A stretch of 64,000 bases of DNA from UBA10364 sp049611965 (GCA_049611965.1 JBMZBC010000002.1:45001-109000), one strand, 5' to 3'. Counted from the first letter of the stretch, positions 36,416-44,934 are shown. The notes: generated by a model not told the origin, from the sequence alone. Program-made: numbers and translations.

Positions 36416-37435
36416 ATGTTGAAAATCGACCTCCGTAGCGACACCGTCACTCGCCCTAGCCAGGCCATGTTAAATGCGATGATTAGCAGCCCTGTAGGCG
36501 ACGATGTTTGGGGCGATGACCCAACTATCTTGAAGCTTGAGACCATGGTCGCTGAACGATTCGGCACTGAAAAAGCACTTTTTTGTGTGAGCGGTACACA
36601 GGCGAATCAGATCGCACTGATGTCACATTTAAGCCCCGGCGACGAAGTCATCTGTCATCCTTATGCCCACATCTACAACTACGAGGGCGGTGGTATTGCC
36701 GCTAACGCGCATGCTTCTGTCACATTTACTGGTGACAATCGCGGTATCATGCATCCCGAAGGTGTACTTAACTGCATCAAAGCTGACGATGTCCATTACC
36801 CGAAATCGCGTATACTCGCACTAGAAAACACCTCCAATAAAGGCGGCGGAACGTGCTACGAATGGGAAGAAATTGAGGCGCTTAGAGCAGTAGCCTCGAA
36901 ACATGGGCTGACCTTCCACCTCGATGGTGCACGTCTTTACAACGCCCTTGTCGCCAAAAATCAAAGTGAAAGCGATTACGGCACCGCATTCGATTCCATT
37001 TCCATCTGTCTCTCCAAAGGTCTTGGTGCACCAGTGGGCTCTGTCCTTCTCGGTAGTGAAGAATTCATTCACCACAGCCGTAGAATACGCAAACGTATAG
37101 GCGGTGGCTGGCGACAGGCAGGCCTTTTGGCCGGTGCTGCTATTTATGCACTAGAAAATAACGTGGACCGCTTGGCCGATGACCACGCTGCTGCCAAGGA
37201 CATGGCTGAATTTTTAGGCCAGCAATCTTGGGTGAAAAATGTAGTAGCCCCAGAAACCAACATCTTGATCTTTGGATTGAACGAGGATATGGACCAGGAA
37301 GCATTCATAGCCGCCTTGGCGGAAAAGGGAATTGGCATCAGCCAAATGGGCCCGGGTAAATGCCGCATGGTCTTCCACCTCGATATCACCCCAGAACACA
37401 TCAAAGAAGTGAAATCTGTATTGGCAGCACTTTGA
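36416..37435 (+). CDS. ltaE: Low-specificity L-threonine aldolase
   Basis: A PLP enzyme of fold type I splitting threonine/allo-threonine into glycine and acetaldehyde. 339 residues starting with the family's LRSDTVTRPS. GDDVWGDDPT, HLDGARLYNA (cofactor Asp) and CLSKGLGAPVGS (PLP lysine Lys201) are present. Its TGA stop overlaps the TTG start of the next small gene. Confidence 0.95.
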   Translation: MLKIDLRSDTVTRPSQAMLNAMISSPVGDDVWGDDPTILKLETMVAERFGTEKALFCVSGTQANQIALMSHLSPGDEVICHPYAHIYNYEGGGIAANAHASVTFTGDNRGIMHPEGVLNCIKADDVHYPKSRILALENTSNKGGGTCYEWEEIEALRAVASKHGLTFHLDGARLYNALVAKNQSESDYGTAFDSISICLSKGLGAPVGSVLLGSEEFIHHSRRIRKRIGGGWRQAGLLAGAAIYALENNVDRLADDHAAAKDMAEFLGQQSWVKNVVAPETNILIFGLNEDMDQEAFIAALAEKGIGISQMGPGKCRMVFHLDITPEHIKEVKSVLAAL

Positions 37436-37599
37436 CACGAACTAAAAACTGCCCCAACTGCAAGGAGGACTATTCGGTGATGTTCAGGGTACAATACAAA
37501 CCAGCTGATAAAACGTGGTATTTTCTCTGCGAGTCGTGCCTTTTAGAAGTTAAACCAGGAAACAGCCACTACCGCTACGGCGGCACTTGGAAGGGTTAA
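37432..37599 (+). CDS. Small zinc-ribbon protein
   Basis: 55 residues from a TTG start: two CxxC pairs (Cys7/Cys10 and Cys33/Cys36) in TKNCPNCKEDY and FLCESCLLEV, ending YRYGGTWKG. From memory this pattern recurs in small unnamed Bacteroidetes proteins, with WxFxC and a terminal YGGTWK. The TTG at 37432 forms a TTGA overlap with the ltaE stop, analogous to ATGA coupling; a longer reading inside ltaE is not credible. Likely a structural zinc site, possibly binding nucleic acid or protein. Confidence 0.7.
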   Translation: MTRTKNCPNCKEDYSVMFRVQYKPADKTWYFLCESCLLEVKPGNSHYRYGGTWKG

Positions 37600-37617
37600 T
37601 TCTTTGACTAGAATTAA
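37596..37617. terminator. Weak AT-rich hairpin between convergent genes
   Basis: TTAATTCT and AGAATTAA are inverted arms with a 6-base loop that span both convergent stop codons. There is no T run, so termination is uncertain. Confidence 0.3.
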
Positions 37618-38216
37618 TGATTTCTTTTGGTAATTAGTGGGGCTTGGCGTCCTCTGTAAATGGACCGCAGTTCAAACAAGGCAAAACAGACTAATTCCTC
37701 ATCGATATCCGACTCGAAATAATCTAGAGTGATAGTAGTCTTAAAAATGCTTCGATCTAAACTTATAGTCAGTACTACCTTCTCACTAGATTCACTTACA
37801 AGCGAATAGCTGCTCGGACGAATTTGAGGCAAAATCACCGCTTCTTCGAGCTGTTTTAAATAATACGATTCATTTCTATTTTTTAGCCGGAGGGAATAAC
37901 GACCCCACCAAAAAGATCTTCGCATTGAACCGCCTGCACCCCATTGCCAAGTTATTTCTCCAGTATGAATATCATCTTTGTATAGATTTATTTGTGTACT
38001 AAAAAAATTCAGTGCTTTCATTGAACCTTTAACCTCACCGCATTCATAGGCAATCCTATCACTGTACCAAGGAGTTTGTTGCGCTTTAATGATCACTTGA
38101 TTATCCCTGATTACTTTAAATCCAACTGGATAGCTTTCTACGGTTAAAGTCATTACGATTGTATTTGAAGAAAGTTTGTACCAATCACTAATGACCTGTA
38201 CCTCACTAAGGTACAC
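37614..38216 (-). CDS. Unknown protein, 200 residues, behind recX
   Basis: No signal peptide or membrane helix; beta-rich composition with many aromatic and Thr/Ser residues (WQWGAGGSMRRSFWWGRYSL). The GTG start at 38216 is supported by AAGGAG nine bases upstream, the only strong Shine-Dalgarno I noticed here; the first ATG (38153) would drop 21 residues. It begins 14 bases after recX and is probably co-transcribed with it. Base composition looks more AT-rich than adjacent genes, hinting at a recent arrival. I recognise no family. Confidence 0.7.
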   Translation of the reverse strand: MYLSEVQVISDWYKLSSNTIVMTLTVESYPVGFKVIRDNQVIIKAQQTPWYSDRIAYECGEVKGSMKALNFFSTQINLYKDDIHTGEITWQWGAGGSMRRSFWWGRYSLRLKNRNESYYLKQLEEAVILPQIRPSSYSLVSESSEKVVLTISLDRSIFKTTITLDYFESDIDEELVCFALFELRSIYRGRQAPLITKRNH

Positions 38217-38225
38217 TTTTATTGA

Positions 38226-38231
38226 CTCCTT
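38226..38231 (-). promoter_or_regulatory. Strong Shine-Dalgarno for the 200-residue unknown gene
   Basis: AAGGAG on the minus strand, overlapping the recX stop codon by one base, nine bases before GTG 38216. It decides the start of that gene. Confidence 0.6.
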
Positions 38232-38680
38232 TAATCTAAACTTCTGTCTTGTAATACAGTATCATACGCCCTATGAATCGTCTCAAAAGAATACCCGCGG
38301 CGTTGCATGGCAGCCGTTAGTTGTTCCTTGGTCTTAGAGCTGAACCAACGATCCGTTAGATACATGGCGTTCTTTTCTATGAGGTCAGGGTCAATTTGAT
38401 TTAAAATCCGGTCAATGGTTACTCTAGGAATGCGGTGTTCTTGCAATCCCATTCTTATTCGCTTAGGAGCCCAATGCTTTTGATTGAGTTTTCCTGCAGT
38501 AAATGCCTCAGCAAAACGGTATTCATCTAAGAAGTTTTCTTCCATCAAGGTGGCAATAACTTCTTCGTGACGTTCCTTGGGAAGTTTTATCAAACCGAGC
38601 TTGCGCTTAACCTCAAAAGGGCTGCGTTCTTGGTAAGCGCAATAATGCTGCAGTTTCTGTAATGCTTCTGAGGTTGTCAT
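38231..38680 (-). CDS. recX: Regulatory protein RecX
   Basis: 149 residues, almost all helical, with RecX repeats: YCAYQERSPFEVKRKL at the N terminus, FLDEYRFAEAFTAGKLNQKHWAPKRIRMGLQ in the middle (only short pieces are diagnostic) and a C-terminal RRGYSFETIHRAY. RecX modulates RecA filaments. recA is not adjacent. It lies downstream of the RNase G terminator and so needs its own promoter, which I could not pick out. Confidence 0.88.
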   Translation of the reverse strand: MTTSEALQKLQHYCAYQERSPFEVKRKLGLIKLPKERHEEVIATLMEENFLDEYRFAEAFTAGKLNQKHWAPKRIRMGLQEHRIPRVTIDRILNQIDPDLIEKNAMYLTDRWFSSKTKEQLTAAMQRRGYSFETIHRAYDTVLQDRSLD

Positions 38681-38697
38681 GGTCCAATTTTAACGAA

Positions 38698-38733
38698 AAA
38701 ACCCCGAGGCTCGCATGCGAGCCTCGGGGTTTT
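38698..38733 (-). terminator. Strong intrinsic terminator after the RNase G gene
   Basis: A nearly perfect 16-bp palindromic stem (AAAACCCCGAGGCTCG and its complement) with a CATG loop; on the minus strand it ends in a T run. It closes the HU-TPR-basic peptide-RNase G run. Confidence 0.93.
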
Positions 38734-38752
38734 CTTTACACTGTTTCTCTCG

Positions 38753-40273
38753 TTAGATACGATTGTTATCCTTATCCAAAAGCTTCCATTCAAGCATTGT
38801 AAAGGCGTCCCTAGGAACAACAACGATCTTTTTCTTGAATCGTTTCTGCCAATCCTTTTTAACACTCTTCAAAATACCCTTGGTTAGATAGGCCTCAATA
38901 AATGGATGAACATGCACAAAAATCTCTTTCTGCTTCTTACCGCTAATCTTACTAGCGATAGTGTCAATCAGCTGAATAGGTGCTTCCACCAAATTATCTG
39001 GGTTCTCCTCACGAGTAGTAATGTTCGTCTCAGGACGCACACGCTGACGGGTCAATTCCATCAATCCAAATCTCGAGATTGGCAGAATCTTGTGACGAGC
39101 GCGATCGCGCTTCATTTCATCGCGCATCTTTTCATAGACCGCGCGGCGATTCTCGGCACTGTTCATATCGATAAAATCGATAACTACAATACCTCCCATA
39201 TCTCTCAACCTCAACTGACGAGCTACCTCTTCAGCAGCGAGCAAGTTCACTTGTAAAGCATTCGCTTCCTGATTCTCTGCCGTATTCGTACGATTCCCAG
39301 AGTTCACATCTACCACGTGCATGGCTTCTGTATGCTCGATTATCAAATACGCGCCTTTAGGCATGCTCACTGAGCGGCCAAAGGCTCCTTTAATCTGACG
39401 ATCAACATTGGCGAACTGGAACAACGGCATCTGACCGTTGTAATACTTTACCATTTTTGATGCACCTGGCTTGATGGCCTCTAAGTACTCCTTAACCTCG
39501 TCAAAAAGTTCTTGGTGATCAATAGTGATACCTGTAAAGTTGTCGTTGAATACATCGCGCAAGAATGCACTCGCACGATTCATCTCGCGGAAAATACGTA
39601 CTGGCTTATTTGTCCTCTTCACGCCTCTGTGGAGCGTTTTCCACTTGCGTATCAATGAATCTAAATCTGCCTGTAGGTCTTCCGCGGTCTGTCCTTTTGC
39701 GACAGTACGTATAATTACACCAAAGCCTTTTGGCTTGATGCCTCTGACCAATTTTTTCAGCCTATCCTTTTCTTCACGTTCGCGAATCTTTTGACTCACA
39801 CTAACGCGATTAGAAAAAGGAACTAGAACTACAAATCGACCGGCAATACTAAGCTCTGCAGTGATACGAGGCCCCTTCGTTGAGATGGGCTCTTTCGTAA
39901 TCTGAACAAGGATTTGATCACCCTGCTTTAAAACATCCCCAATATTTCCTTCCTTCTCAATATTAGGAGAGGTTTGGAAGTTTGAGATATTCGCTTGCTG
40001 TTTGCCTTTAAGAGTCTTACGCAAGTAACTCTGCCAGGAATTTATCTGCGGCCCGAGGTCGTGGTAGTGCAAAAATGCATCTTTCTCATAACCAACGTCT
40101 ACGAAGGCAGCGTTTAGGCCAGTGGCCAATTTTTTGACAGTCCCTAAATAGACATCGCCAACGGAGAAGCTATCGTCCCCTTTTTCCTTAATGAGCTCTT
40201 GTAATCTCCCGTCTTCAAGTAGTGCTATATCAGCACGGTCAGAACTAGCACTAATGACTAATTCTGTTTTCAT
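38753..40273 (-). CDS. rng: Ribonuclease G/E family protein
   Basis: 506 residues, the RNase G size. An N-terminal S1-like region (GDVYLGTVKKLATGLNAAFVDVGYEKDAFLHYHDL) with the insertion common in Bacteroidetes leads into the catalytic DNase I-like domain with VIDFIDMNSAENRR bearing the Mg-binding Asp. It processes rRNA and decays mRNA. It starts 11 bases after a 29-residue ribosome-type peptide gene, fitting a ribosome-related operon. Confidence 0.93.
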   Translation of the reverse strand: MKTELVISASSDRADIALLEDGRLQELIKEKGDDSFSVGDVYLGTVKKLATGLNAAFVDVGYEKDAFLHYHDLGPQINSWQSYLRKTLKGKQQANISNFQTSPNIEKEGNIGDVLKQGDQILVQITKEPISTKGPRITAELSIAGRFVVLVPFSNRVSVSQKIREREEKDRLKKLVRGIKPKGFGVIIRTVAKGQTAEDLQADLDSLIRKWKTLHRGVKRTNKPVRIFREMNRASAFLRDVFNDNFTGITIDHQELFDEVKEYLEAIKPGASKMVKYYNGQMPLFQFANVDRQIKGAFGRSVSMPKGAYLIIEHTEAMHVVDVNSGNRTNTAENQEANALQVNLLAAEEVARQLRLRDMGGIVVIDFIDMNSAENRRAVYEKMRDEMKRDRARHKILPISRFGLMELTRQRVRPETNITTREENPDNLVEAPIQLIDTIASKISGKKQKEIFVHVHPFIEAYLTKGILKSVKKDWQKRFKKKIVVVPRDAFTMLEWKLLDKDNNRI

Positions 40274-40284
40274 ACACTAGAAGT

Positions 40285-40374
40285 TTATTTCTTCTTGTGA
40301 CGATTCTTTCTTAGACGCTTCTTACGCTTGTGCGTAGCAATCTTATGTCTTTTACGTTTTTTACCGCTTGGCAT
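40285..40374 (-). CDS. 29-residue AURKAIP1/COX24-type basic protein
   Basis: Sequence begins MPSGKKRKRHKIATHKRKK and ends NRHKKK: about two thirds Lys, Arg or His. This matches the very short AURKAIP1/COX24 domain proteins of Bacteroidetes, probably a small ribosomal subunit component (mitochondrial mS38 relatives). ATG 40374 to TAA 40287. It sits between the TPR gene (26 bases away) and rng (11 bases away). Confidence 0.88.
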   Translation of the reverse strand: MPSGKKRKRHKIATHKRKKRLRKNRHKKK

Positions 40375-40400
40375 AATGCAAAGTTTTAAAGTTATTAATT

Positions 40401-40865
40401 CTATAAACCCTCTGCGAGATCTTTAACGCGATCCGCATTGGGGTATGTGTTTATGTACTCGTTTGCCACCTCTAGGGCCTTAGTCGTATCTCCAGTTTGA
40501 AGCAAAGCCTGTGCTTTGTTCAAAGTATACATCTGGTTTTCTGGGTGGAGCTGACTGAGCTGGTGGAAGCGATCCACAGCTTTGTCCCACTGACCACTCA
40601 TCATAGAAAAGTTTCCAAGCCACATCAAAGCTTTTTCGTGATTAGGATCTTCACGAAGTACGTCCAATAGCATACCAATGGCTGCCATGGGTGCACCTTC
40701 TCCGCTTTGAATAATAGCTACGGCTTCATCCACTTTAACATCCAAAGCACTTACCTCCTCACTTTCTTCTGCTACAGGCTCCAGATACGGGGTCCTCGGA
40801 AGATTGAAGATGGCTACTGCAGCGATAACGGCTACAGCAAATGCTATGTATGTATTGCGTGACAA
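40401..40865 (-). CDS. Membrane-anchored TPR protein
   Basis: 154 residues: an N-terminal membrane helix (about 7-21, AFAVAVIAAVAIF) and two to three TPR units (HEKALMWLGNFSMMSGQWDKA; QMYTLNKAQALLQTGDTTKA). It probably acts as a periplasmic or membrane protein-interaction module. Its start is one base after the stop of the HU gene, so the two are coupled. Function unknown. Confidence 0.8.
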   Translation of the reverse strand: MSRNTYIAFAVAVIAAVAIFNLPRTPYLEPVAEESEEVSALDVKVDEAVAIIQSGEGAPMAAIGMLLDVLREDPNHEKALMWLGNFSMMSGQWDKAVDRFHQLSQLHPENQMYTLNKAQALLQTGDTTKALEVANEYINTYPNADRVKDLAEGL

Positions 40866-40866
40866 A

Positions 40867-41160
40867 TTACCCTTCTACTGAAACGTTTTCTTTTACGCCT
40901 TCAACGAACACTTTCGCAGGCTTAAATGCTGGGATGTAATGAGCTGGAATAACGATGGTAGTATTCTTAGAGATGTTTCTACCTGTCTTTTGAGCGCGCT
41001 TCTTAACAATAAAAGAACCGAACCCACGCAAGTAAACATTGTTACCGTCTTCGAGGCTGTGTTTGATTTCTTTCATGAAGCTCTCTACAACTGCTTGAAC
41101 TTCACCTCTCTCCATTCCTGTTTTGTCAGAAATTTTAGTAACGATATCCGCTTTAGTCAT
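40867..41160 (-). CDS. HU/IHF-family DNA-binding protein
   Basis: 97 residues: helical dimerisation N terminus (TKADIVTKISDKTGM), the signature VYLRGFGSFIVKKRAQKTGRN and beta-arm residues around IPAHYIPAFKPAK. It bends and packages DNA. It leads the run HU, TPR, basic peptide, rng, with a perfect -7 box upstream and a leader of roughly 50 bases. Confidence 0.95.
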   Translation of the reverse strand: MTKADIVTKISDKTGMERGEVQAVVESFMKEIKHSLEDGNNVYLRGFGSFIVKKRAQKTGRNISKNTTIVIPAHYIPAFKPAKVFVEGVKENVSVEG

Positions 41161-41214
41161 TTACTCTGTATTTTTAGGTCTATCCGACCGGTTATTGAGG
41201 GGCGCAAATATAAA

Positions 41215-41222
41215 GCTATTCT
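41215..41222 (-). promoter_or_regulatory. -7 box for the HU gene
   Basis: TATATTTG on the minus strand, a perfect TAnnTTTG, 54 bases before the HU ATG. Confidence 0.55.
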
Positions 41223-41268
41223 CCTTATTTACAGCTTGTAATAAATAAAAAAATCACACTAGGTAAGA

Positions 41269-42270
41269 ATGGCCACCGATTTACTTAACACGTTTAGAAT
41301 CAGCATTGAAGACTATTACAGGGCTCATAAGCGTTCCCTGCCTTGGAGAAAGGACGAGCCTGTTCCTTATGAAGTGTGGCTGAGCGAAATCATCCTTCAA
41401 CAAACGCGCGTCGCTCAAGGCACTCCATATTGGAAAAAAATACTTGCAGCATTTCCTACGGTTGATGCCTTGGCAAACGCTGAGGAGGACAAACTGATGT
41501 CCCTTTGGACGGGTCTAGGTTACTACAATAGAGCTAGAAACCTTCAAAAAGGTGCCAAACAAATAGTCTCAGAGTTTGGAGGCAAAATGCCAACGACCTT
41601 TGAGGATCTTTTGACCATCACTGGGATTGGCCCATATACTGCAGCGGCAATTGCGAGCATCTGCTTCAAGGAGAAGGTCGGTGTGGTAGACGGTAATGTT
41701 TATCGTGTTTTAAGCCGATTCTTTGGTATTGCTACACCAATTAATCAAACCGCAGGGATCAAAGAATTCCAATCCCTAGCCAATGCCATCATTCAAAACA
41801 CTTCAGATGCTGGTTCATACAACCAAGGCATCATGGAATTTGGCGCATTACACTGCACCCCGAAAAAACCCTTGTGTATGATGTGTGATTTGGCCGATAT
41901 CTGCAGCGCTTTTAATGAAGGAAAAGTCGATCAATTGCCCGTGAAAATTAAAAAAGGTAAACGCGGGTCAGAGGAGATTCACTATGCAATAGTTCGCTCT
42001 AGTGGCAGCATTGCACTTAGAAAAAGAGGTACGAAAGGAATCTGGGCAGGACTCTATGAACCACCACGACTGCAAGCCGCCCCAAAAAACGGTGAAGAAT
42101 TGGCCCCTGCAATTGTGCATAAACTGAGTCATAAAGATTTAAAATGCCATTTCTGGGCAGTGGACGAAGCAATGCTCAATGAGCCAATAACCTATTATAC
42201 AAAGGACGAGACAGCCGATTTAGGCATGCCAATAATAATTGCCAATCTTGTTGAAAACATAAAGATTTAA
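41269..42270 (+). CDS. mutY: A/G-specific adenine DNA glycosylase
   Basis: Removes adenine mispaired with 8-oxoguanine. 333 residues: HhH-GPD core with catalytic Glu in LSEIILQQTR, the hairpin TGIGPYTAAAIASI and catalytic Asp in VVDGNVYRVL. The [4Fe-4S] ligands Cys196, Cys203, Cys206 and Cys212 have C-x6-C-x2-C-x5-C spacing. A C-terminal NUDIX-like domain recognises 8-oxoG. It stands upstream of ssb-gldE-gldD, a gene order seen in gliding Flavobacteria. Confidence 0.96.
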   Translation: MATDLLNTFRISIEDYYRAHKRSLPWRKDEPVPYEVWLSEIILQQTRVAQGTPYWKKILAAFPTVDALANAEEDKLMSLWTGLGYYNRARNLQKGAKQIVSEFGGKMPTTFEDLLTITGIGPYTAAAIASICFKEKVGVVDGNVYRVLSRFFGIATPINQTAGIKEFQSLANAIIQNTSDAGSYNQGIMEFGALHCTPKKPLCMMCDLADICSAFNEGKVDQLPVKIKKGKRGSEEIHYAIVRSSGSIALRKRGTKGIWAGLYEPPRLQAAPKNGEELAPAIVHKLSHKDLKCHFWAVDEAMLNEPITYYTKDETADLGMPIIIANLVENIKI

Positions 42271-42286
42271 TAGCGTCGAAAATACC

Positions 42287-42294
42287 TAACTTTG
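42287..42294 (+). promoter_or_regulatory. -7 box for ssb
   Basis: TAACTTTG, a perfect TAnnTTTG, 30 bases before the ssb ATG. Confidence 0.6.
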
Positions 42295-42324
42295 AATGTA
42301 TACAAAGCAAAATTATAAGTTAAG

Positions 42325-42798
42325 ATGGCTGGTACATTGAACAAAGTGATGCTGATTGGAAACTTGGGTAAAGACCCAGAGATCATGCATTTTGACAACG
42401 GGGGTTCTTTGGTAAAATTTCCTATTGCAACTTCTGAAACCTACACGAATCGTGAGGGACAGAGAGTGACAAACACTGAATGGCACAACGTGGTAATCAA
42501 CGCCAAAGGTTTGGTCGACGTAGCACACAAATACCTTAAAAAAGGACATAAAGTCTACCTAGAGGGACGTATCAAGACACGGAAATGGCAAGACCAAACG
42601 GGTGCTGACAGATACACGACAGAAATCCAAGCGAATCAAATGACCATGCTCACATCTCGTGCCGAGAGCGAGGGCATGTCTTCTGATCAAAGCGGTGGGT
42701 ATTCGCAGCAACCTCAGGCAGCTCCGGCTCCTGCCGCACCTATGCCGGCAGCTCCAGCGATGAATAATTCACAGGAAGAGGACGACCTCCCTTTCTAA
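42325..42798 (+). CDS. ssb: Single-stranded DNA-binding protein
   Basis: 157 residues: N-terminal OB fold (LNKVMLIGNLGKDPE; TEWHNVVINAKGLVDVAHKYLKKGHKVYLEG in short conserved pieces), a Gln/Pro/Ala-rich flexible linker (QPQAAPAPAAPMPAAPA) and the acidic tip EEDDLPF that recruits repair and replication proteins. It has its own promoter and is followed by gldE after 22 bases. Confidence 0.96.
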   Translation: MAGTLNKVMLIGNLGKDPEIMHFDNGGSLVKFPIATSETYTNREGQRVTNTEWHNVVINAKGLVDVAHKYLKKGHKVYLEGRIKTRKWQDQTGADRYTTEIQANQMTMLTSRAESEGMSSDQSGGYSQQPQAAPAPAAPMPAAPAMNNSQEEDDLPF

Positions 42799-42820
42799 TT
42801 GTCAAACGAAACAGCAGAAT

Positions 42821-44146
42821 TTGGACCCGGATCCTTCCAGTTTAGTAAGCACACTTTTTCTTAATTCAGCCAACGGTATGGCCGGTTTGGTTGTGCTTAT
42901 TGCCGTCCTCGTTCTATTGCTTGTTTGCTCTGCTTTGATCTCCGGCAGCGAGGTTGCTTTTTTCTCTTTCAACGCCTCTGATTTAGAGGCGCTAGAAGAA
43001 AACAGTGCAGATAATGACAAAATAAACGGACTACTTCAGCAGCCCGAAGAGCTTCTGGGGACCATACTCATTGCAAATAACTTTGTAAACGTCGGCATTG
43101 TCATCCTTTCCTCTTTCCTGCTTAACGAATACTTCTCTCCTGAAAGTTGGTCGCCTTTGGTGGTCTTCCTTGTCGAGATTCTTGCGATAACATCCGTACT
43201 ATTGCTTTTTGGAGAAATCCTGCCAAAAGTCTACGCCCGAAGCTCGAGGCTAAGATTTGCACGAATGGTCGTTGGATTCTTGAGCCGCATTCACCGCATC
43301 CTTCTTCCGTTAAGCAGCAGATTAAGCAAAACAGTTAATCGTCTTTCAATCGAAGGCAAAGGGCCTAGCCTGAGTGTTGACGATTTGGAGCAAGCTTTGG
43401 AATTAACAAGTGATGAAAGCACCTCGGAAGACGAACAGCGCATTCTTCAGGGAATCGTTCGCTTTGGATCCACTTCTGTAAAAGAGGTAATGACTCCTCG
43501 TACTTCAGTGGTCGCTATTGAACAGCGCACAGGATACCATGAGGCGCTTTCTAAAATGACGGAAAGCGGGTATTCTCGCATACCTGTATTCGAGGAGAAT
43601 CTTGACCAAATTAAAGGCCTGCTCTATGTGAAGGATTTACTCCCGTACATGGATGCCAGCGAAAACTTTGGTTGGCAAGACCTCATGCGACAGCCCTTCT
43701 TCGTTCCTGAAAGCAAGAAAATAGACGATCTATTGGGAGAATTTCAGCGCCGAAGGGTCCACTTGGCCATCGTCGTTGACGAATTCGGCGGGACATCTGG
43801 CGTCATCACACTTGAAGATGTTCTCGAGGAGATTGTTGGCGAAATTTCTGATGAATTTGATGACGATGATATCACCTACAGCAAATTAGACGAACATACT
43901 TTCGTCTTCGAAGCTTCGATTCCACTCGTTGATCTCTGCCGAGTATTGGATTTACCTAAAGATCGATTTGACGCCGTGGATGGTGAAAGTGATACACTCG
44001 CGGGATTGGTATTAGAGTTGGCCGGTAAGTTTTTAGAAAAAGGCGAAGAAATCAGCCACGATGAATTTACCTTCAAAGTAGAAAGTGTCGACCAGCGAAA
44101 AATTATCAGAGTTAAAGTGACCATTACCCCAGAAAGTGAAGCATAA
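42821..44146 (+). CDS. gldE: Gliding motility-associated protein GldE (CNNM/CorC-like)
   Basis: 441 residues: DUF21 membrane region with about four helices, a CBS pair (VMTPRTSVVAIE; IVVDEFGGTSGVITLEDVLEE) and a CorC_HlyC C-terminal domain. Position between ssb and gldD identifies it as GldE, whose F. johnsoniae relative aids GldB function in gliding. The TTG start at 42821 gives M-D-P-D-P, which as I recall fits GldE N termini; the first ATG (42878) would remove that stretch. The 12113-13366 protein is a paralogue. Confidence 0.9.
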   Translation: MDPDPSSLVSTLFLNSANGMAGLVVLIAVLVLLLVCSALISGSEVAFFSFNASDLEALEENSADNDKINGLLQQPEELLGTILIANNFVNVGIVILSSFLLNEYFSPESWSPLVVFLVEILAITSVLLLFGEILPKVYARSSRLRFARMVVGFLSRIHRILLPLSSRLSKTVNRLSIEGKGPSLSVDDLEQALELTSDESTSEDEQRILQGIVRFGSTSVKEVMTPRTSVVAIEQRTGYHEALSKMTESGYSRIPVFEENLDQIKGLLYVKDLLPYMDASENFGWQDLMRQPFFVPESKKIDDLLGEFQRRRVHLAIVVDEFGGTSGVITLEDVLEEIVGEISDEFDDDDITYSKLDEHTFVFEASIPLVDLCRVLDLPKDRFDAVDGESDTLAGLVLELAGKFLEKGEEISHDEFTFKVESVDQRKIIRVKVTITPESEA

Positions 44147-44147
44147 C

Positions 44148-44711
44148 ATGAAGAATACGCTCTCTATCCTCTTTTTTGCGATTGGACTTGCCTCTTGTGG
44201 TTCAGATCCCGTAGCTCGTCCTAATGGATACATGAGGATTGGCCTTCCGGATAATGAATACTCAGCACTTCATTTGGAAGGATGCTCCTTTAAAAGTTCT
44301 ATGAACCAAGAGGCCAGAGTCCTTTACAAGGATTCTGCGAAATGTTGGATAGATTTGGTCTACCCGAGCATTCGAAGCACTATACAGCTCACCTACAAAC
44401 CTGTGGAAGGAAATCTCGAGGAACTGTTTCGCGATGCCCAGAAGTTGGCTTACAAGCATACCGTCAAAGCTTCGGGGATGCGTGAGCAGTTCTTTGCATA
44501 CGACAGCACCCAAGTGTATGGTATGTATTATGAAATGTCGGGAGCATCAGCTGCTACTACACAGTTTTACGCAACAGATAGCACAAATCATTTCTTAAGA
44601 GGTGTGTTGTACCATTATAGCGCGCCCAACCCTGATAGCCTCGCACCAGTAACGGCTTTCATGCGGGAAGAGATGTTAGAATTGATTGCAAATCTTAGCT
44701 GGAATGAGTAG
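44148..44711 (+). CDS. gldD: Gliding motility lipoprotein GldD
   Basis: 187 residues: lipoprotein signal ending GLASCG, then the GldD core with RPNGYMRIGLP, a CWIDLVYPS stretch and YDSTQVYGMYYEMSG. GldD is required for gliding and for T9SS-dependent surface export in F. johnsoniae. I prefer ATG 44148, one base after the gldE stop; an in-frame GTG at 44136 is possible. It overlaps the DUF2007 gene by 8 bases. Confidence 0.92.
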   Translation: MKNTLSILFFAIGLASCGSDPVARPNGYMRIGLPDNEYSALHLEGCSFKSSMNQEARVLYKDSAKCWIDLVYPSIRSTIQLTYKPVEGNLEELFRDAQKLAYKHTVKASGMREQFFAYDSTQVYGMYYEMSGASAATTQFYATDSTNHFLRGVLYHYSAPNPDSLAPVTAFMREEMLELIANLSWNE

Positions 44712-44934
44712 TCGCAAGCTCCTTTATGTGGCATCTACTCCTACCGAGGCCAATTTGATAGCTAATTACCTCGAAGGTAATAGTATTCGCGTAGAACTCG
44801 AACACCTTACCATGGCTTCAGTGCTCCCCGTAGGAGGCAACCTCAGCATTAAGATTTTTGTCTTCGAAGCACAATGGGAACGAGCACTCGAACTCCTTAA
44901 GACCTACGTAGCGCGAGAAAAAGGGGGTAGCTAA
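44704..44934 (+). CDS. DUF2007 domain protein
   Basis: 76 residues: KLLYVASTPTEANLIANYLEGNSI, a central SVLPVGGNLSIKIFV and an ALELLKTY helix match the small DUF2007 fold, sometimes described as a putative signal-transducing protein. ATG 44704 overlaps gldD, so it is probably translated with it. Its 3' end overlaps the convergent ctaA gene by 38 bases. Confidence 0.82.
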   Translation: MSSRKLLYVASTPTEANLIANYLEGNSIRVELEHLTMASVLPVGGNLSIKIFVFEAQWERALELLKTYVAREKGGS

